The notes: generated from the sequence alone by a model not told the origin. Positions 16,171 through 25,785 are shown, counted from the stretch's first letter. The stretch: 64,000 nt of DNA from VFZN01 sp963709325 (GCA_963709325.1 CAVPVV010000003.1:4216001-4280000), one strand, 5' to 3'. Numbers and translations are program-made.

Positions 16171-16225
16171 GCCAGCTCGACAGATTGATCGCCAGCTCAC
16201 CAGATCGCGACATCGCCAGATTCGC
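16171..16225. repeat. Degenerate octamer repeat tract (CCAGATCN), second locus
   Basis: Imperfect eight-base units (CCAGCTCG, ACAGATTG, CCAGCTCA, CCAGATCG, CGACATCG, CCAGATTC) lie in the 249-bp gap after the BNR propeller gene. Same word family as 4171-4269. The rest of the gap holds nothing I recognise apart from the RBS of the next gene (GAGGAGGGA near 16351-16359). Confidence 0.65.
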
Positions 16226-16366
16226 CGGCGCGCGCGCCATTACTCAACTTTCACCAATCAACAACCCTTCACTTACAACACGCGCCTCGAACGCGCCGTA
16301 GTATCGGGTGTTGCGGTGACCGCTCCGTCGCCGCGCCGATGACCGGAGATTGAGGAGGGACGAGCA

Positions 16367-17422
16367 ATGAGGGTGAAGACGATGATCGCGGCGGTGGCCG
16401 CGCTGGCGTGGGTTGGGCCCGCGGCCGCGCAACCGCTCGTGCGTGAGGCCGCTGGCGCAAACCCGGCGGCAATCCAGGCGGCGGTCGATGCGTTCCGCAC
16501 CGACCTGGGCGGCGTGAACAATGGCAACGCTGCCGGATCGCAGTCGGGCGGCCGTCGCGAGATCAACTGGGACGGCGGTGGCGCGGCAGCCACGCCGACA
16601 CTCGATCCCAGCCCGATGACCCGCTTCAGCAACCGCGGCGCGGTGTTCACGACGCCCGGCCACGGATTCGAGATCAGCGGCGCGCCGTCGCCCAACTTCG
16701 GCGAGATCAATCCCGTCTACGGGACTCACTTCGCGGCCTTCAGCAGCCCGCGCCTGTTCTCGGCGCTGGGCAGCAGCGTCCTCGACGCCTGGTTCTTCGT
16801 GCCCGGCAGCACCACCGTTGCCGCCGGCGTGCCCGGCTTCGGCGCGGTGTTCACGGGCGTGAGCGCCGCGAGCAGCACGCGGCTCGAGTTCTACGCCGCG
16901 GACGGTGCGCTGCTCTACGAACAGGCGGTGCCGCCAGCAGCCGGCAACGGCACGCTGTCGTTTGTCGGCGTGTCCTTTCCGTATGGCGAAATCGTCGCCC
17001 GGGTCCGCATCGTGAGCGGCAACACCGCCCTCGGGCCCGCCGACGCCGGTGCCATCGACGCCGTGGTGATGGACGACTTCGTTTACGGAGAGCCGGTTGC
17101 GGTGCAGGGACTCTCAATCACGCCTCAGACCGGCCGGTTGTTCCGCACCGCGACGCTCGACCTGATCGTCGGCGTCTCCGGCCTGACGGGAACAACGGTG
17201 ACAGGCGGCCGCGTCCAGCTCGACGGTTACGACGTGACGGCAGGATTCGTCGCCTGCCTGATCCCCGGCTCGCAGGCTGCAGGCCAGACATTCCGCTGCC
17301 CGGTGCCCCGCGGTGCGGTGGCGGCCGGCGATCACGTGCTGAACGTGGAGCTCAACCTGGCGAACGGAACCCGTCTGCGGAATGCGGTCCGGTGGACGGT
17401 GGTGGCGAACACGGAACCGTAA
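16367..17422 (+). CDS. Hypothetical exported protein
   Basis: 351 residues with a strong RBS (GAGGAGG) and a clear signal peptide (MRVKTMIAAVAALAWVGPAAAQ). Mature residues about 30-75 contain AIQAAVDAFRTDLGGVNNG, then REINWDGGG and FSNRGAVFTTPGHGFEISG. Residues 110-220 form a beta-sandwich-like domain with LDAWFFVPGSTTVAAGVPGFGAVF (split over two strands). The C-terminal 110 residues (TPQTGRLFRTATLDLIVGV) look like an Ig-like module. Secreted or periplasmic; function unknown. The 5' gap carries the octamer tract and the 3' end runs straight into a heptamer repeat hairpin. Confidence 0.8.
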   Translation: MRVKTMIAAVAALAWVGPAAAQPLVREAAGANPAAIQAAVDAFRTDLGGVNNGNAAGSQSGGRREINWDGGGAAATPTLDPSPMTRFSNRGAVFTTPGHGFEISGAPSPNFGEINPVYGTHFAAFSSPRLFSALGSSVLDAWFFVPGSTTVAAGVPGFGAVFTGVSAASSTRLEFYAADGALLYEQAVPPAAGNGTLSFVGVSFPYGEIVARVRIVSGNTALGPADAGAIDAVVMDDFVYGEPVAVQGLSITPQTGRLFRTATLDLIVGVSGLTGTTVTGGRVQLDGYDVTAGFVACLIPGSQAAGQTFRCPVPRGAVAAGDHVLNVELNLANGTRLRNAVRWTVVANTEP

Positions 17423-17434
17423 CGGAGCAAGGAG

Positions 17435-17560
17435 AAGGCACAAGGCAGAAGGCACAAGGCAGAAGGCAGAACAGAACGGCAGCGCGCCGTCCCCGCAGCC
17501 GGTTCGAGTCGGCGTTCTGCCTTTTTGCCTTTCTGCCTTTTGCCTTCTGCCTTCTGCCTT
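17435..17560. repeat. Head-to-head AAGGCAN heptamer arrays forming a large hairpin
   Basis: The left array (17435-17469) holds five perfect-register heptamers: AAGGCAC, AAGGCAG, AAGGCAC, AAGGCAG, AAGGCAG. The right array (17517-17560) holds six units in the opposite orientation (CTGCCTT/TTGCCTT). The arms close further through GGCAGAAC and GTTCTGCC, around a 47-bp centre with its own small stem (GCCG/CGGC). The structure lies directly after an exported-protein gene and could terminate transcription. The remainder of the gap to 17693 shows only an RBS-like AGGAG. Confidence 0.85.
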
Positions 17561-17693
17561 GTCACCGTTTGTCACCCCGTCCGGCGGCGGCCAGAAAGCT
17601 GGGGGCAAAACGGGGCAGTCCGCGCTAGAATTCCAGACCGCAGTCCGGGCTGAGGCACGGACGTTGCCTTTCAGGAGTTACGGTCAGGAGCAA

Positions 17694-19826
17694 ATGATGA
17701 AGCGCATCGCAATCCGAGTTGTGCCCGTCGCGGCCCTGCTCGTCGCGGGCATTGCGTGGATGGGTCCGCGCGTGTCCGGCCAGAGCACAGGGATGCCGAG
17801 CACCAAGAACGGTGATTGGCCGCGGTACACCGCCGACATCTACGGCAGCAAGTACTCCCCGCAGGACCAGATCACCGCCGCCAACTTCAGCAAGATGGAA
17901 GTGGCCTGGCGGTTCAAAACCGACAACCTCGGTCCGCGTCCCGAGACCAAGCTCGAAGGCACGCCGATCAAGGTCGGCAACATGGTGTTCGCAACCGCCG
18001 GAACCCGCCGCGCCGTGGTCGGGCTCAACGCCGCGACTGGCGAACAGAAGTGGATGTACGCGATGGACGAGGGCGAGCGCGCCACGCGCTGGGCCCCGCG
18101 CCAGCTCTCGGGCCGCGGCCTCGCCTACTGGACCGACGGCAAGGGCGACGAGCGCGTCGTCTATGTCACCACTGGCTACCGCCTGGTCGAGCTCAACGCC
18201 AAGACCGGCCAGCCGGTCGCGGGGTTCGGCGAGAAGGGCGTCGTCGATCTGAAGCAGGGCGTGGTCATCGGCAAGGACAAGCAGATCGATCTCGAGAAGG
18301 GTGAGATTGGCCTGCACTCCACCCCGCTGGTCGTCGGCGACCTGATCATCGTCGGCTCGTCGATGTTCGAGGGCCTGGGCTACGTCTACAGCACCAACGC
18401 CAAGGGCCTGGTCCGCGCCTTCGACGCGCGCACCGGCAAGCAGGTGTGGCGCTGGAACACCATTCCCTATCCCGGCGAGGAAGGCAACGCCACCTGGGAA
18501 AACGGCTCCTGGGAATGGACCGGTAACGTCGGCGTGTGGACCGAGATCACTGCGGATCCTGAGGCCGGCCTGGTTTACCTCCCGGTCGAGACGCCGACCA
18601 TCGACGAATACGGCGGCAACCGTCCCGGCGACAACCTCTACGCCGAGAGCATGGTCGCGGTCGACATCAAGACCGGCAAGAGGAAGTGGCACTACCAGTT
18701 CGTCCACCACCCTCTCTGGGATCACGACATGGCGGGCTGGGGCCTGATCATGGACGTCAACATCGACGGCAAGCCGCGTAAGGTGCTCGCCGTGCCCAGC
18801 AAGCAGGGCTGGCTCTACTGCTTCGACCGCATCACCGGCCAGCCGATCTGGCCGATTGAAGAGAAGCCGGTTCCGCAGTCGACGATGCACGGTGAGAAGA
18901 CCGCAAAGACGCAGCCGTTCCCGAGCAAGCCGCCAGCCTTCGCTCGCACGTTCGTGTCGAAGGACGACATCATCGACTTCACGCCGGAGCTGCGCGCCCA
19001 GGGACTGAAGAACATGGAGAAGTTCCGCTGGGAGCAGTCGCCCTACGTCCCGCCGGTCGGCCCCGAGAGCGACAAGCTCGGGAGCGTCAACATCGGCAAC
19101 ACGACCGGCGGCATCAACTGGCCGGGTTCGGGCTTCGATCCGGAGACCGGTATCTATTACACCCACGCGCACAACTCCGCCGTCACGATCGGCAAGTACG
19201 ACGAGGAAGAGTTCGAGAAGGTGAACCCGGATCAGTTCAAGAACAAGGCCCGCCAGCCGCGCTGGGAGGCGGAGCCGGACTACGGCATGCCGCGGCGCAA
19301 CCCTGACGGCTCGACCTCCGTTCCGCAGATTCGCTTCGGCGGCGCGAGCGGCCGCCAGGCCATGGCCGACGGGCTCGACGGGCTGCCGATCGTCAAGCCG
19401 CCTTACGGTGTGATGGCGGCGATCGACGTCAACAAGGGCGACCTCATCTGGCGCGTTCCACACGGCGACACGCCGGATGCGATCCGCAACAATCCCAGGC
19501 TCAAGGGGGTCAACATCCCGAAGACCGGTCAACCGGGCAACGTCGGCGTCCTCATCACCAAGACCCTGGTCATCGCCGGCGATCCGCAGGTGACGACGGC
19601 CGAGGGCCGCGGCCGCGGCGCCATGCTCCGCGCCTACGACAAGAAGACCGGCGAGCAGGTCGGCCAGGTCCTCCTGCCGGCGCCGGTGATGGGCCACCCG
19701 ATGACCTATACGACCAACGGGCGGCAGTACATCATCGTCGGCGTCAGCGGCGGCAACTACACGGGCGAGTACATCGCCCTCCGCCTGCCGCAGACGGAAG
19801 TGCCCGCGACGGCGGGACGACAGTAG
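17694..19826 (+). CDS. PQQ-dependent dehydrogenase (quinoprotein), exported
   Basis: 710 residues from ATG 17694; the frame is open much further upstream, but through the repeat hairpin. Signal peptide about residues 1-31 (AALLVAGIAWMGPRVSGQ). The eight-bladed quinoprotein propeller is evident: WPRYTADIYGSKYSPQDQI at the start, then blade motifs ending in A/G-x-TG such as LNAATGEQKWMYA, LNAKTGQPV, FDARTGKQVWRW, DIKTGKRKWHYQ and YDKKTGEQVGQVLLP. The HPLWDHDMAG motif is typical of membrane or periplasmic sugar/alcohol dehydrogenases. No C-terminal cytochrome c (CxxCH) domain is present, so electrons must leave via a separate partner. Substrate unknown. Confidence 0.92.
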   Translation: MMKRIAIRVVPVAALLVAGIAWMGPRVSGQSTGMPSTKNGDWPRYTADIYGSKYSPQDQITAANFSKMEVAWRFKTDNLGPRPETKLEGTPIKVGNMVFATAGTRRAVVGLNAATGEQKWMYAMDEGERATRWAPRQLSGRGLAYWTDGKGDERVVYVTTGYRLVELNAKTGQPVAGFGEKGVVDLKQGVVIGKDKQIDLEKGEIGLHSTPLVVGDLIIVGSSMFEGLGYVYSTNAKGLVRAFDARTGKQVWRWNTIPYPGEEGNATWENGSWEWTGNVGVWTEITADPEAGLVYLPVETPTIDEYGGNRPGDNLYAESMVAVDIKTGKRKWHYQFVHHPLWDHDMAGWGLIMDVNIDGKPRKVLAVPSKQGWLYCFDRITGQPIWPIEEKPVPQSTMHGEKTAKTQPFPSKPPAFARTFVSKDDIIDFTPELRAQGLKNMEKFRWEQSPYVPPVGPESDKLGSVNIGNTTGGINWPGSGFDPETGIYYTHAHNSAVTIGKYDEEEFEKVNPDQFKNKARQPRWEAEPDYGMPRRNPDGSTSVPQIRFGGASGRQAMADGLDGLPIVKPPYGVMAAIDVNKGDLIWRVPHGDTPDAIRNNPRLKGVNIPKTGQPGNVGVLITKTLVIAGDPQVTTAEGRGRGAMLRAYDKKTGEQVGQVLLPAPVMGHPMTYTTNGRQYIIVGVSGGNYTGEYIALRLPQTEVPATAGRQ

Positions 19827-19834
19827 GAAGGAAC

Positions 19835-19855
19835 AAGGCAGAAGGCAGAAGGCAG
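19835..19855. repeat. AAGGCAG heptamer array (three units)
   Basis: Three perfect tandem AAGGCAG units eight bases after the quinoprotein stop codon, followed by GCAGG. Same family as 17435-17560 and 39624-39689. Confidence 0.8.
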
Positions 19856-19871
19856 GCAGGAATTGCGAAGA

Positions 19872-19900
19872 GGGCGGGGCCGCTGGGTCCCGCCCTTTTT
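19872..19900 (+). terminator. Rho-independent terminator of the PQQ dehydrogenase gene
   Basis: GGGCGGGGCC (19872-19881) pairs with GGTCCCGCCC (19886-19895), with one mismatch and a four-base loop, followed by TTTTT (19896-19900). Confidence 0.88.
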
Positions 19901-19932
19901 CGTTCAGGCGCGAATTCGGCATACGCTCAGTC

Positions 19933-20544
19933 ATGCCGCGTGTGCTCATCCAGTTCGCGCATCCGGCCCTCGAGGGATCGCGAGTGCATCGGCGCCTCCT
20001 GGCGCAGCTGCCGCAGCACGAGGGTCTCACCGTCAACGACCTCTACGAGGCGTATCCCGATTTCGACGTCGACGTGGCACGCGAGCAGGCGCTGCTCGTT
20101 GCCCACGACGTCATCGTCTTCCAGCACCCCTTCTTCTGGTACAGCACGCCGCCGCTGCTGAAGCAGTGGGAGGACCTCGTCCTCGAGCATGGCTGGGCCT
20201 ACGGACGGCAGGGACGCGCCCTCCGCGGCAAGCAGCTGCTGCATGTCATTTCGGCCGGAGGCCGGGAGGAGGCGTATCAGCACGAGGGCTATAACCGCTT
20301 CACGGTCGGTGAGCTGCTCGCGCCGCTCGAGCAGACCGCGCACCTGTGCGGCATGCGATGGACGCCGCCGTACATGATCCACGGCACGCATCGGATGACC
20401 GAGCCGCAGATCGATGAAGCGGCCCGGCGGTTTCGCACGCTGATCGCCGGGCTGTGCGACGGCCGGATCGATCTCGGCCGCGTCACCGGTCATCCCACGT
20501 TGAACCACGCGATCGAGGCAGCCGACGCCGAGGCAGGGCGGTAA
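19933..20544 (+). CDS. kefF: KefF-like NAD(P)H quinone oxidoreductase
   Basis: 203 residues, flavodoxin-like fold of the MdaB/KefF/YheR family: FAHPALEGSRVHRRLL at the start (FMN-binding), DLYEAYPDFDVDV, FQHPFFWYSTPPLLKQWEDLVL and GWAYGRQGRALRGKQLL, all diagnostic. KefF-type proteins bind to KefC and are needed for full activity of glutathione-gated potassium efflux during electrophile stress. The stop codon overlaps the start of the KefC-like gene by one base (TAATG), so the pair is translationally coupled and the functional link is strong. Confidence 0.92.
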   Translation: MPRVLIQFAHPALEGSRVHRRLLAQLPQHEGLTVNDLYEAYPDFDVDVAREQALLVAHDVIVFQHPFFWYSTPPLLKQWEDLVLEHGWAYGRQGRALRGKQLLHVISAGGREEAYQHEGYNRFTVGELLAPLEQTAHLCGMRWTPPYMIHGTHRMTEPQIDEAARRFRTLIAGLCDGRIDLGRVTGHPTLNHAIEAADAEAGR

Positions 20545-22418
20545 TGGACGGCGGCTGGCTCGCGCAGGCGTTTGCCTACCTTGCCGCGGCGGTGATCGCG
20601 GTGCCGATCGCGCAGCGGTTCGGGCTCGGTTCGGTGCTCGGGTATCTCATCGCCGGCGTGTTGATCGGACCGTTCGCGATCGGCGTGCTCGGGACCGATC
20701 GGCAGGACGTGCTGCACTTCGCCGAGTTCGGCGTGGTGATGATGCTCTTCGTGATCGGGCTGGAGCTCGAGCCGGTGTTGCTCTGGCGGCTGCGCCATCT
20801 GATCCTGGGGCTTGGCGGATTGCAGGTGGTGGTGACCGGCGCTGTCGTCGCCGCCATCGCGATCGGAATCGGCGTTCCGGTGCGCGCGGCGCTCGCGATC
20901 GGGTTCACCCTCTCGTTGTCGTCCACCGCAATCGTTCTTCAGACCCTCAACGAACGAAGCCTGCTCGGGACGGCCGGCGGCCAGAGCGCGTTCGCCGTCC
21001 TGCTGTTCCAGGACATCGCAGTCATCCCGATGCTGGCGCTGTTTCCGCTGCTCGCCCCTCCCGGCGCCGCGGCGCCCGCAGACCAACCCGGTGGCACGCT
21101 GGTCTCGCACCTGCCGGCATGGGGACAGACAGTCGCGGTGCTCGTGGCCGTTGCCATCGTCATCGCCGGCGGTCGCTTCGTGCTCGGACCGATGCTGCGC
21201 CAGATCGCGCGCACCCGCCTCCGCGAGATGTTCACCGCGGCCACGCTGCTCATCGTGGTCGGCATCGCGCTGCTGATGGGTGCCGTCGGTCTGTCGGCGG
21301 CACTGGGAACGTTCCTTGCCGGCGTGCTCCTGGCCAACAGCGAGTTCCGCCACGAGCTCGAGAGCGACATCGACCCGTTCAAGGGGCTGCTCCTCGGCCT
21401 GTTCTTCATAGCCGTCGGCGCCTCGATCGACTTCGGACTCGTGCGTGCCCAGCCGCTCGCCATCGTCACGCTGGTCGCGGGGATCGTGCTGGTGAAGTTC
21501 GTGGTCCTGCTCGGGCTGGGGCGCATCTTTCGGCTGAGCCTGGATCAGGCGCTGCTCCTCGCACTGGGCCTGCCGCAGGTGGGGGAGTTCGCGTTCGTGC
21601 TCTTCTCGTTCGCCGGGCAACAGGGCGTGCTCACTCCCGCGGAGACCGGCCCGCTGGTGGCGGCCGTCGCCCTGTCGATGGCGGTGACACCGCTGTTGCT
21701 GCTCGTCTACCAGAACGTCGTGCAGCCCCGGCTCGGCGTACGCCAGTCCTCCGATCGCGAGCCGGATGTGACAGACGAGGGAGGGACCGTGCTGGTCGCC
21801 GGCTTCGGTTCGTTCGGGTCGACGGTTGGCCGGCTGTTGCGGGCAAGCGGCGTCGCGACCACGGTCCTCGACATCGATTCGGATCGAGTCGATTTCCTGC
21901 GCCGGATGGGCCTCGCCGTGCACTACGGCGACGCAACACGTGCCGACCTGCTGCACGCGGCCGGTGCAGCCCGAGCGCGCCTGATCGTGATTGCGCTGGA
22001 CCAGCCGGAGCGGACGCTGGAACTGGTCGAGACGGTGCGACAGCACTTTCCGCAGTTGACTATCCTCGCCCGGGCGTTCGACTGGCAGGATGCGCACGAG
22101 CTCCTCGACGCCGGCGTCACCCACGTCTACCGCGACACGCTGGATACGTCACTGCGGCTTGGCGCCGACGCGCTCCGGCTGCTCGGGTTCCGCGCCTATC
22201 GGGCCCATCGCGCGGCGCAGCGGTTCCTGAAGCACGACGAGGAATCGATGCGCGAGCTGACCGGCCGGCGGCGCGACGGCAGCAGCTACGTCAGCGCGGC
22301 GCGGCAGCGGATCGAAGATCTCGAGCGCATGTTCGAAGCCGACCGCGCCGAGCCGGAGCTGGATCGCGATTCGGGCTGGGACGCCGAGTCGCTGCGGGAA
22401 GAAGCTCGCGGCTTCTGA
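20544..22418 (+). CDS. kefC: KefB/KefC-type monovalent cation:proton antiporter
   Basis: 624 residues. Residues 1-385 form the CPA2 membrane domain with 12-13 helices (AVPIAQRFGLGSVLGYLIAG, FAEFGVVMMLFVIGLELEP, SLSSTAIVLQTLNE, LGTFLAGVLLANSEFRHELE, GLPQVGEFAFVLFSFA). Residues about 412-530 form the RCK/TrkA-N regulatory domain with a Rossmann GFGSFGSTVG motif and acidic strand end VLDIDSD. A charged helical tail closes the protein. The family effluxes potassium gated by glutathione adducts, protecting against electrophiles. Partner oxidoreductase is encoded immediately upstream. Converges with the Oar-like receptor gene with only 19 bp between stops and no evident terminator. Confidence 0.93.
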   Translation: MDGGWLAQAFAYLAAAVIAVPIAQRFGLGSVLGYLIAGVLIGPFAIGVLGTDRQDVLHFAEFGVVMMLFVIGLELEPVLLWRLRHLILGLGGLQVVVTGAVVAAIAIGIGVPVRAALAIGFTLSLSSTAIVLQTLNERSLLGTAGGQSAFAVLLFQDIAVIPMLALFPLLAPPGAAAPADQPGGTLVSHLPAWGQTVAVLVAVAIVIAGGRFVLGPMLRQIARTRLREMFTAATLLIVVGIALLMGAVGLSAALGTFLAGVLLANSEFRHELESDIDPFKGLLLGLFFIAVGASIDFGLVRAQPLAIVTLVAGIVLVKFVVLLGLGRIFRLSLDQALLLALGLPQVGEFAFVLFSFAGQQGVLTPAETGPLVAAVALSMAVTPLLLLVYQNVVQPRLGVRQSSDREPDVTDEGGTVLVAGFGSFGSTVGRLLRASGVATTVLDIDSDRVDFLRRMGLAVHYGDATRADLLHAAGAARARLIVIALDQPERTLELVETVRQHFPQLTILARAFDWQDAHELLDAGVTHVYRDTLDTSLRLGADALRLLGFRAYRAHRAAQRFLKHDEESMRELTGRRRDGSSYVSAARQRIEDLERMFEADRAEPELDRDSGWDAESLREEARGF

Positions 22419-22437
22419 CCTAACGATGGGCGTCGCC

Positions 22438-25400
22438 TCAGAACCAGAACTTGGCTGCGAGTTGCACGACGCGGGGATCCAGGGCTGAGGTGATCGTCCC
22501 GAAGTTCGACGCGCCCTGGGTCGCCGCCGGCGCACCGAAGTTCGCGGTGTTGAGCAAGTTGAAGACTTCGACCCGCAGCTCGATCGAGCGCGGGCCCCCG
22601 ACCGGTACACGGCGCATCAGCGACAGGTCGACGTCCCGGTACGACGGCCCCCGCACCGGATTGCGCGACGCGGATCCGATCGTGAACTGATCGGCGGTGG
22701 CGAACGCGGCGGTGTTGAACCAGCGGGCAGGGGACCGCTCATCGGCGGGCAAGGCCGGATCCCCGACCAGGTTCGGCCGCTGCGTCGTGAAGCCGGCGTA
22801 CCCGAGTGAGTTCGCCTGGGTCACCGCGACCGGCACTCCCGACTGCAGGGTCGCGACCGATGCGATGGTCCAGTCGTTCACGAGCGCGCCCACCAGTCCG
22901 CCCGGGTGTCTCGCGCGGCCAAGACCGACCGGAACGTCCCACACCACCGAGGCGCCGAAGTAGTGCGGGATGTCCCCGGTCGAGTAATCGCGGTCGCGCT
23001 CCAGGTTGTGGCTGTCCGCGACCGCGGCATTGGTCAGCGGCCCGGTCAGAATCGACGCGTCGAAGACCGATGAGGCGATGTCGGTCAGCTTCGAGTAAGT
23101 GTAGGCGGCCGAGTAGGTCAGGCCGCGCGACAATCGCTGCCGGATGCTGAACGCCACGCCCTGGTAATTGGTCGTCCCGACATTGTTCCGGTAGAAGCTC
23201 ACCGCCGTGTAGTCCGGAAAAGGCTTCATGAGCTGGGCCCGGGTGATGGTCGGGTCGCCAATCGAGGACGAGCGCGGCACGATCCCGAAGTACGGGTTCG
23301 GCACCCGCGTCAGGAGCGCCGGGCCCAGTGCCAGCTGCGCCTCGGTCAACTGGTTGATGTTGCTGTCCGGGATCCCGATATTGGTGATCTTCGATCCCAG
23401 GTACGACACTTCGACGACGGTGTTCGACGTGATCTCGCGCTGGACCGACGCGTTCCATTGTTGCGCGTAGCCCGATCCGAGCGCAGCATCGACAGTGAAC
23501 ACGCCCTGTCCGAGCCCCGCGGTCGATGTCGGCGAGACCGGAGTGACGGTGGGCCCATTGGCCAGCACGAACGCCGGTGCGATGTTGTCGAGCGTGCGCA
23601 GCGAGACGTCCTGCAGGAACGGGAACGACGGCGTCGTGAATGGCGTGGTGATCCCCGCCATCTCGATCCAGACCTTGCCGTATCCCGAGCTGAGGATGGT
23701 CCTTTCGGTCAGGCGATACACGGCAGCGATGCGCGGGCCGAAGTTGTTCTTCTTGAGCGGCCGCACCGGATCCGTGCCCGGGTACTGGAGCTCTTTCGTC
23801 TCGACGTTGAACACCGCGGTCTGTCCGTTGATTTCGGTGGACGGGAAGTTCAGCGTGTAGCGGAGTCCCGGATTGATGGTCAGGCGATCGGAAACCTTCC
23901 AATCGTCCTGGATGAAGTACTCCTGGAAGTGGGCGCGGTTCTGGATCCGCGTCTGCTGGATGTCGATCGCGAAGGTCTGCACCTGTCCGAGGAGGAAGCT
24001 CGCAAACGAGTTGCCGGTGTTGGCGACCCCCGGCAGGTCGCTGCCGACGGTGCTGAACATGAACGACCCGGTCGGCCACGGTGGCTGGATCACGTCGAGC
24101 CGCTCCCAGCGCCAGTCGAGTCCCGTTTTCAGCGTGTGTCGGCCTTTCAGCCACGTCAGCGAATCGGCTACTTCCGTGACGCTGGTGCCGAAGTCCGAGA
24201 TCGTATTCTGCGGCGCCCCGAGCTGCTGGTAGCCGTTAGGCGCGAAGGTCGGCATCGTGTTTGGGAACTGGCCGGTCGTCGGAATACCCGGGATGCCGAG
24301 CGACGCCCCAGCGGCACCGGGCAACTGTACGGCGCCTCGTGAGACGCTCCGCCGCGTGTCGCCGATGCGCACTTCGTTCAGCATGTTGGACGAGAAGGAG
24401 TGCTGGTAGTTCGAAGCGAACGCCCACGCATTCGTGTCCTGGGGGCCAACCGCGATGCTGCCGGCCTGGATGGTGCCACTACCGTCCGGCAACGCGGTGA
24501 CCGGCACGGCGCTGTCGCGGAGGTAGGTCAGCCGTCCAAATATCTGATCACGGCCCGACGCGAACTTGTGATCGATCCGGATGTCGCTCTGATCCTGGTC
24601 GTTCACTTCGTTGGCGGTCCGGCTGTAGTTGTTGGCCGTTCCCGGCGAGGTCGGCAGCGGGTAGCGATCGACGAGCGCCAGCGCGACCGGATCGATCGCA
24701 CTTCTCGGAATCGCGTTGTTGGGGAACGGCGAGCGGGTCGAGCCGACGGTGGTCGACGGATCGTAGATGACGTTTACGCGCCCGTTGATTGCTTCGGTGA
24801 AGATGCCCTGCCGCTGCAGCACGGTCGGCACGGTGGACGTGACCGTCCGTCCGATCTGCTGGCGCTGGCCCTGGTAGTCGGCGAAGAAGAACGTCCGGTT
24901 CCTTGCAACCGGTCCGCCGAGCATGCCGCCGAACTGGTTGCGGCGGTAGTCCGGCTTCACCGGGTTGGATGTCTGGAAGTAGTTTCGGGCGTTGAGGTTC
25001 TCGTTGCGGAAGAACTCGAACAGATTGCCGTTGAGCGTGTTGGCCCCCGCCTTGGTGGTGAGGTTGACCACGCCGCCATTGAACCGGCCGAACTCGGCGG
25101 GTGGGCTGTTGCTCTCGATCTTGAACTCCTGGATCGCATCGATGACCGGGTAGTACGCGACCTGCCCGGGCTCTGGCTGGAGGACCGAGATGCCGTCGAA
25201 GAGGTACTCGTTGGTGCGCGGCCGGCCGCCGTTGATCCGCGGCAGCACCGAGTTCGGCGGCAATGCCACGCCTGGCACGATGCTGGCGAGCATGATGAAC
25301 AGGCGTCCGTTCAACGGCAGCTGCACCACCTGCTCGTTTTCGACCACCGTGCCGAGGCTTCCGGATTCGGCCCGCACGATCGGCGAGTCCTGGGCCACGA

Positions 25401-25785
25401 CGGTCACCTGTTCCTGAATGTTGCCGACGCTGAGCCTGAAATCGATGCGGGCCTTTTCTCCGGTCGCGAGTCGGATGCCTTCGCGGCGCACCGGCTTGAA
25501 ACCGGCGAGCTCGATCTCAATCCGGTATTCGCCGGGCGCCAGGCTCGCGGCCGCGTAGACGCCATCGCCAGTGGAGACCACGATTCGTTGCACGTTGGTA
25601 CGCGTCTCGGTGACCGTGATGGTCGCGCCGGGAGCGGCGGCCCCGTCCTGATCGCGGACCAGCCCCGTGATCTCCCCGGCCGCCACCTGGGCTTGGACCG
25701 GCAGCAATCCGCCGAGGCACACCCACCCGATCGTGAGGCCGACCGATAGCCATCCCCGCCAAATCGTACGAATATCGCCGGCCAA
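22438..25785 (-). CDS. Oar-like TonB-dependent receptor with carboxypeptidase-regulatory domain
   Basis: 1115 residues from a TTG start placed five bases after GGAGGAG. A signal peptide ends near LLPVQAQ. Residues about 35-125 are a CarboxypepD_reg domain (GEITGLVRDQDGAAAPGATI through LSVGNIQEQVTV), and about 130-240 the plug (VVQLPLNGRLFIMLASIVPG, then RPRTNEYLFDGISV). A long barrel follows, including GMLGGPVARNRTFFFADYQG and the ending VVQLAAKFWF. This is the large receptor type common in Acidobacteriota, Myxococcota and Bacteroidota and usually predicted to import oligosaccharides or peptides. It is intact and has its own promoter. Ligand unknown. Confidence 0.92.
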   Translation of the reverse strand: MAGDIRTIWRGWLSVGLTIGWVCLGGLLPVQAQVAAGEITGLVRDQDGAAAPGATITVTETRTNVQRIVVSTGDGVYAAASLAPGEYRIEIELAGFKPVRREGIRLATGEKARIDFRLSVGNIQEQVTVVAQDSPIVRAESGSLGTVVENEQVVQLPLNGRLFIMLASIVPGVALPPNSVLPRINGGRPRTNEYLFDGISVLQPEPGQVAYYPVIDAIQEFKIESNSPPAEFGRFNGGVVNLTTKAGANTLNGNLFEFFRNENLNARNYFQTSNPVKPDYRRNQFGGMLGGPVARNRTFFFADYQGQRQQIGRTVTSTVPTVLQRQGIFTEAINGRVNVIYDPSTTVGSTRSPFPNNAIPRSAIDPVALALVDRYPLPTSPGTANNYSRTANEVNDQDQSDIRIDHKFASGRDQIFGRLTYLRDSAVPVTALPDGSGTIQAGSIAVGPQDTNAWAFASNYQHSFSSNMLNEVRIGDTRRSVSRGAVQLPGAAGASLGIPGIPTTGQFPNTMPTFAPNGYQQLGAPQNTISDFGTSVTEVADSLTWLKGRHTLKTGLDWRWERLDVIQPPWPTGSFMFSTVGSDLPGVANTGNSFASFLLGQVQTFAIDIQQTRIQNRAHFQEYFIQDDWKVSDRLTINPGLRYTLNFPSTEINGQTAVFNVETKELQYPGTDPVRPLKKNNFGPRIAAVYRLTERTILSSGYGKVWIEMAGITTPFTTPSFPFLQDVSLRTLDNIAPAFVLANGPTVTPVSPTSTAGLGQGVFTVDAALGSGYAQQWNASVQREITSNTVVEVSYLGSKITNIGIPDSNINQLTEAQLALGPALLTRVPNPYFGIVPRSSSIGDPTITRAQLMKPFPDYTAVSFYRNNVGTTNYQGVAFSIRQRLSRGLTYSAAYTYSKLTDIASSVFDASILTGPLTNAAVADSHNLERDRDYSTGDIPHYFGASVVWDVPVGLGRARHPGGLVGALVNDWTIASVATLQSGVPVAVTQANSLGYAGFTTQRPNLVGDPALPADERSPARWFNTAAFATADQFTIGSASRNPVRGPSYRDVDLSLMRRVPVGGPRSIELRVEVFNLLNTANFGAPAATQGASNFGTITSALDPRVVQLAAKFWF

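Noticed and set aside
17490..17520. tRNA-like T-arm motif GGTTCGAGTC
   Set aside because: The flanking five-base stem does not pair properly (G opposite G at the second pair) and no acceptor or anticodon arms exist; it is the centre of the heptamer hairpin.
17382..17693. Upstream extension of the PQQ dehydrogenase frame
   Set aside because: It runs through the heptamer hairpin and overlaps the previous gene; the ATG at 17694 has an RBS and a signal peptide.
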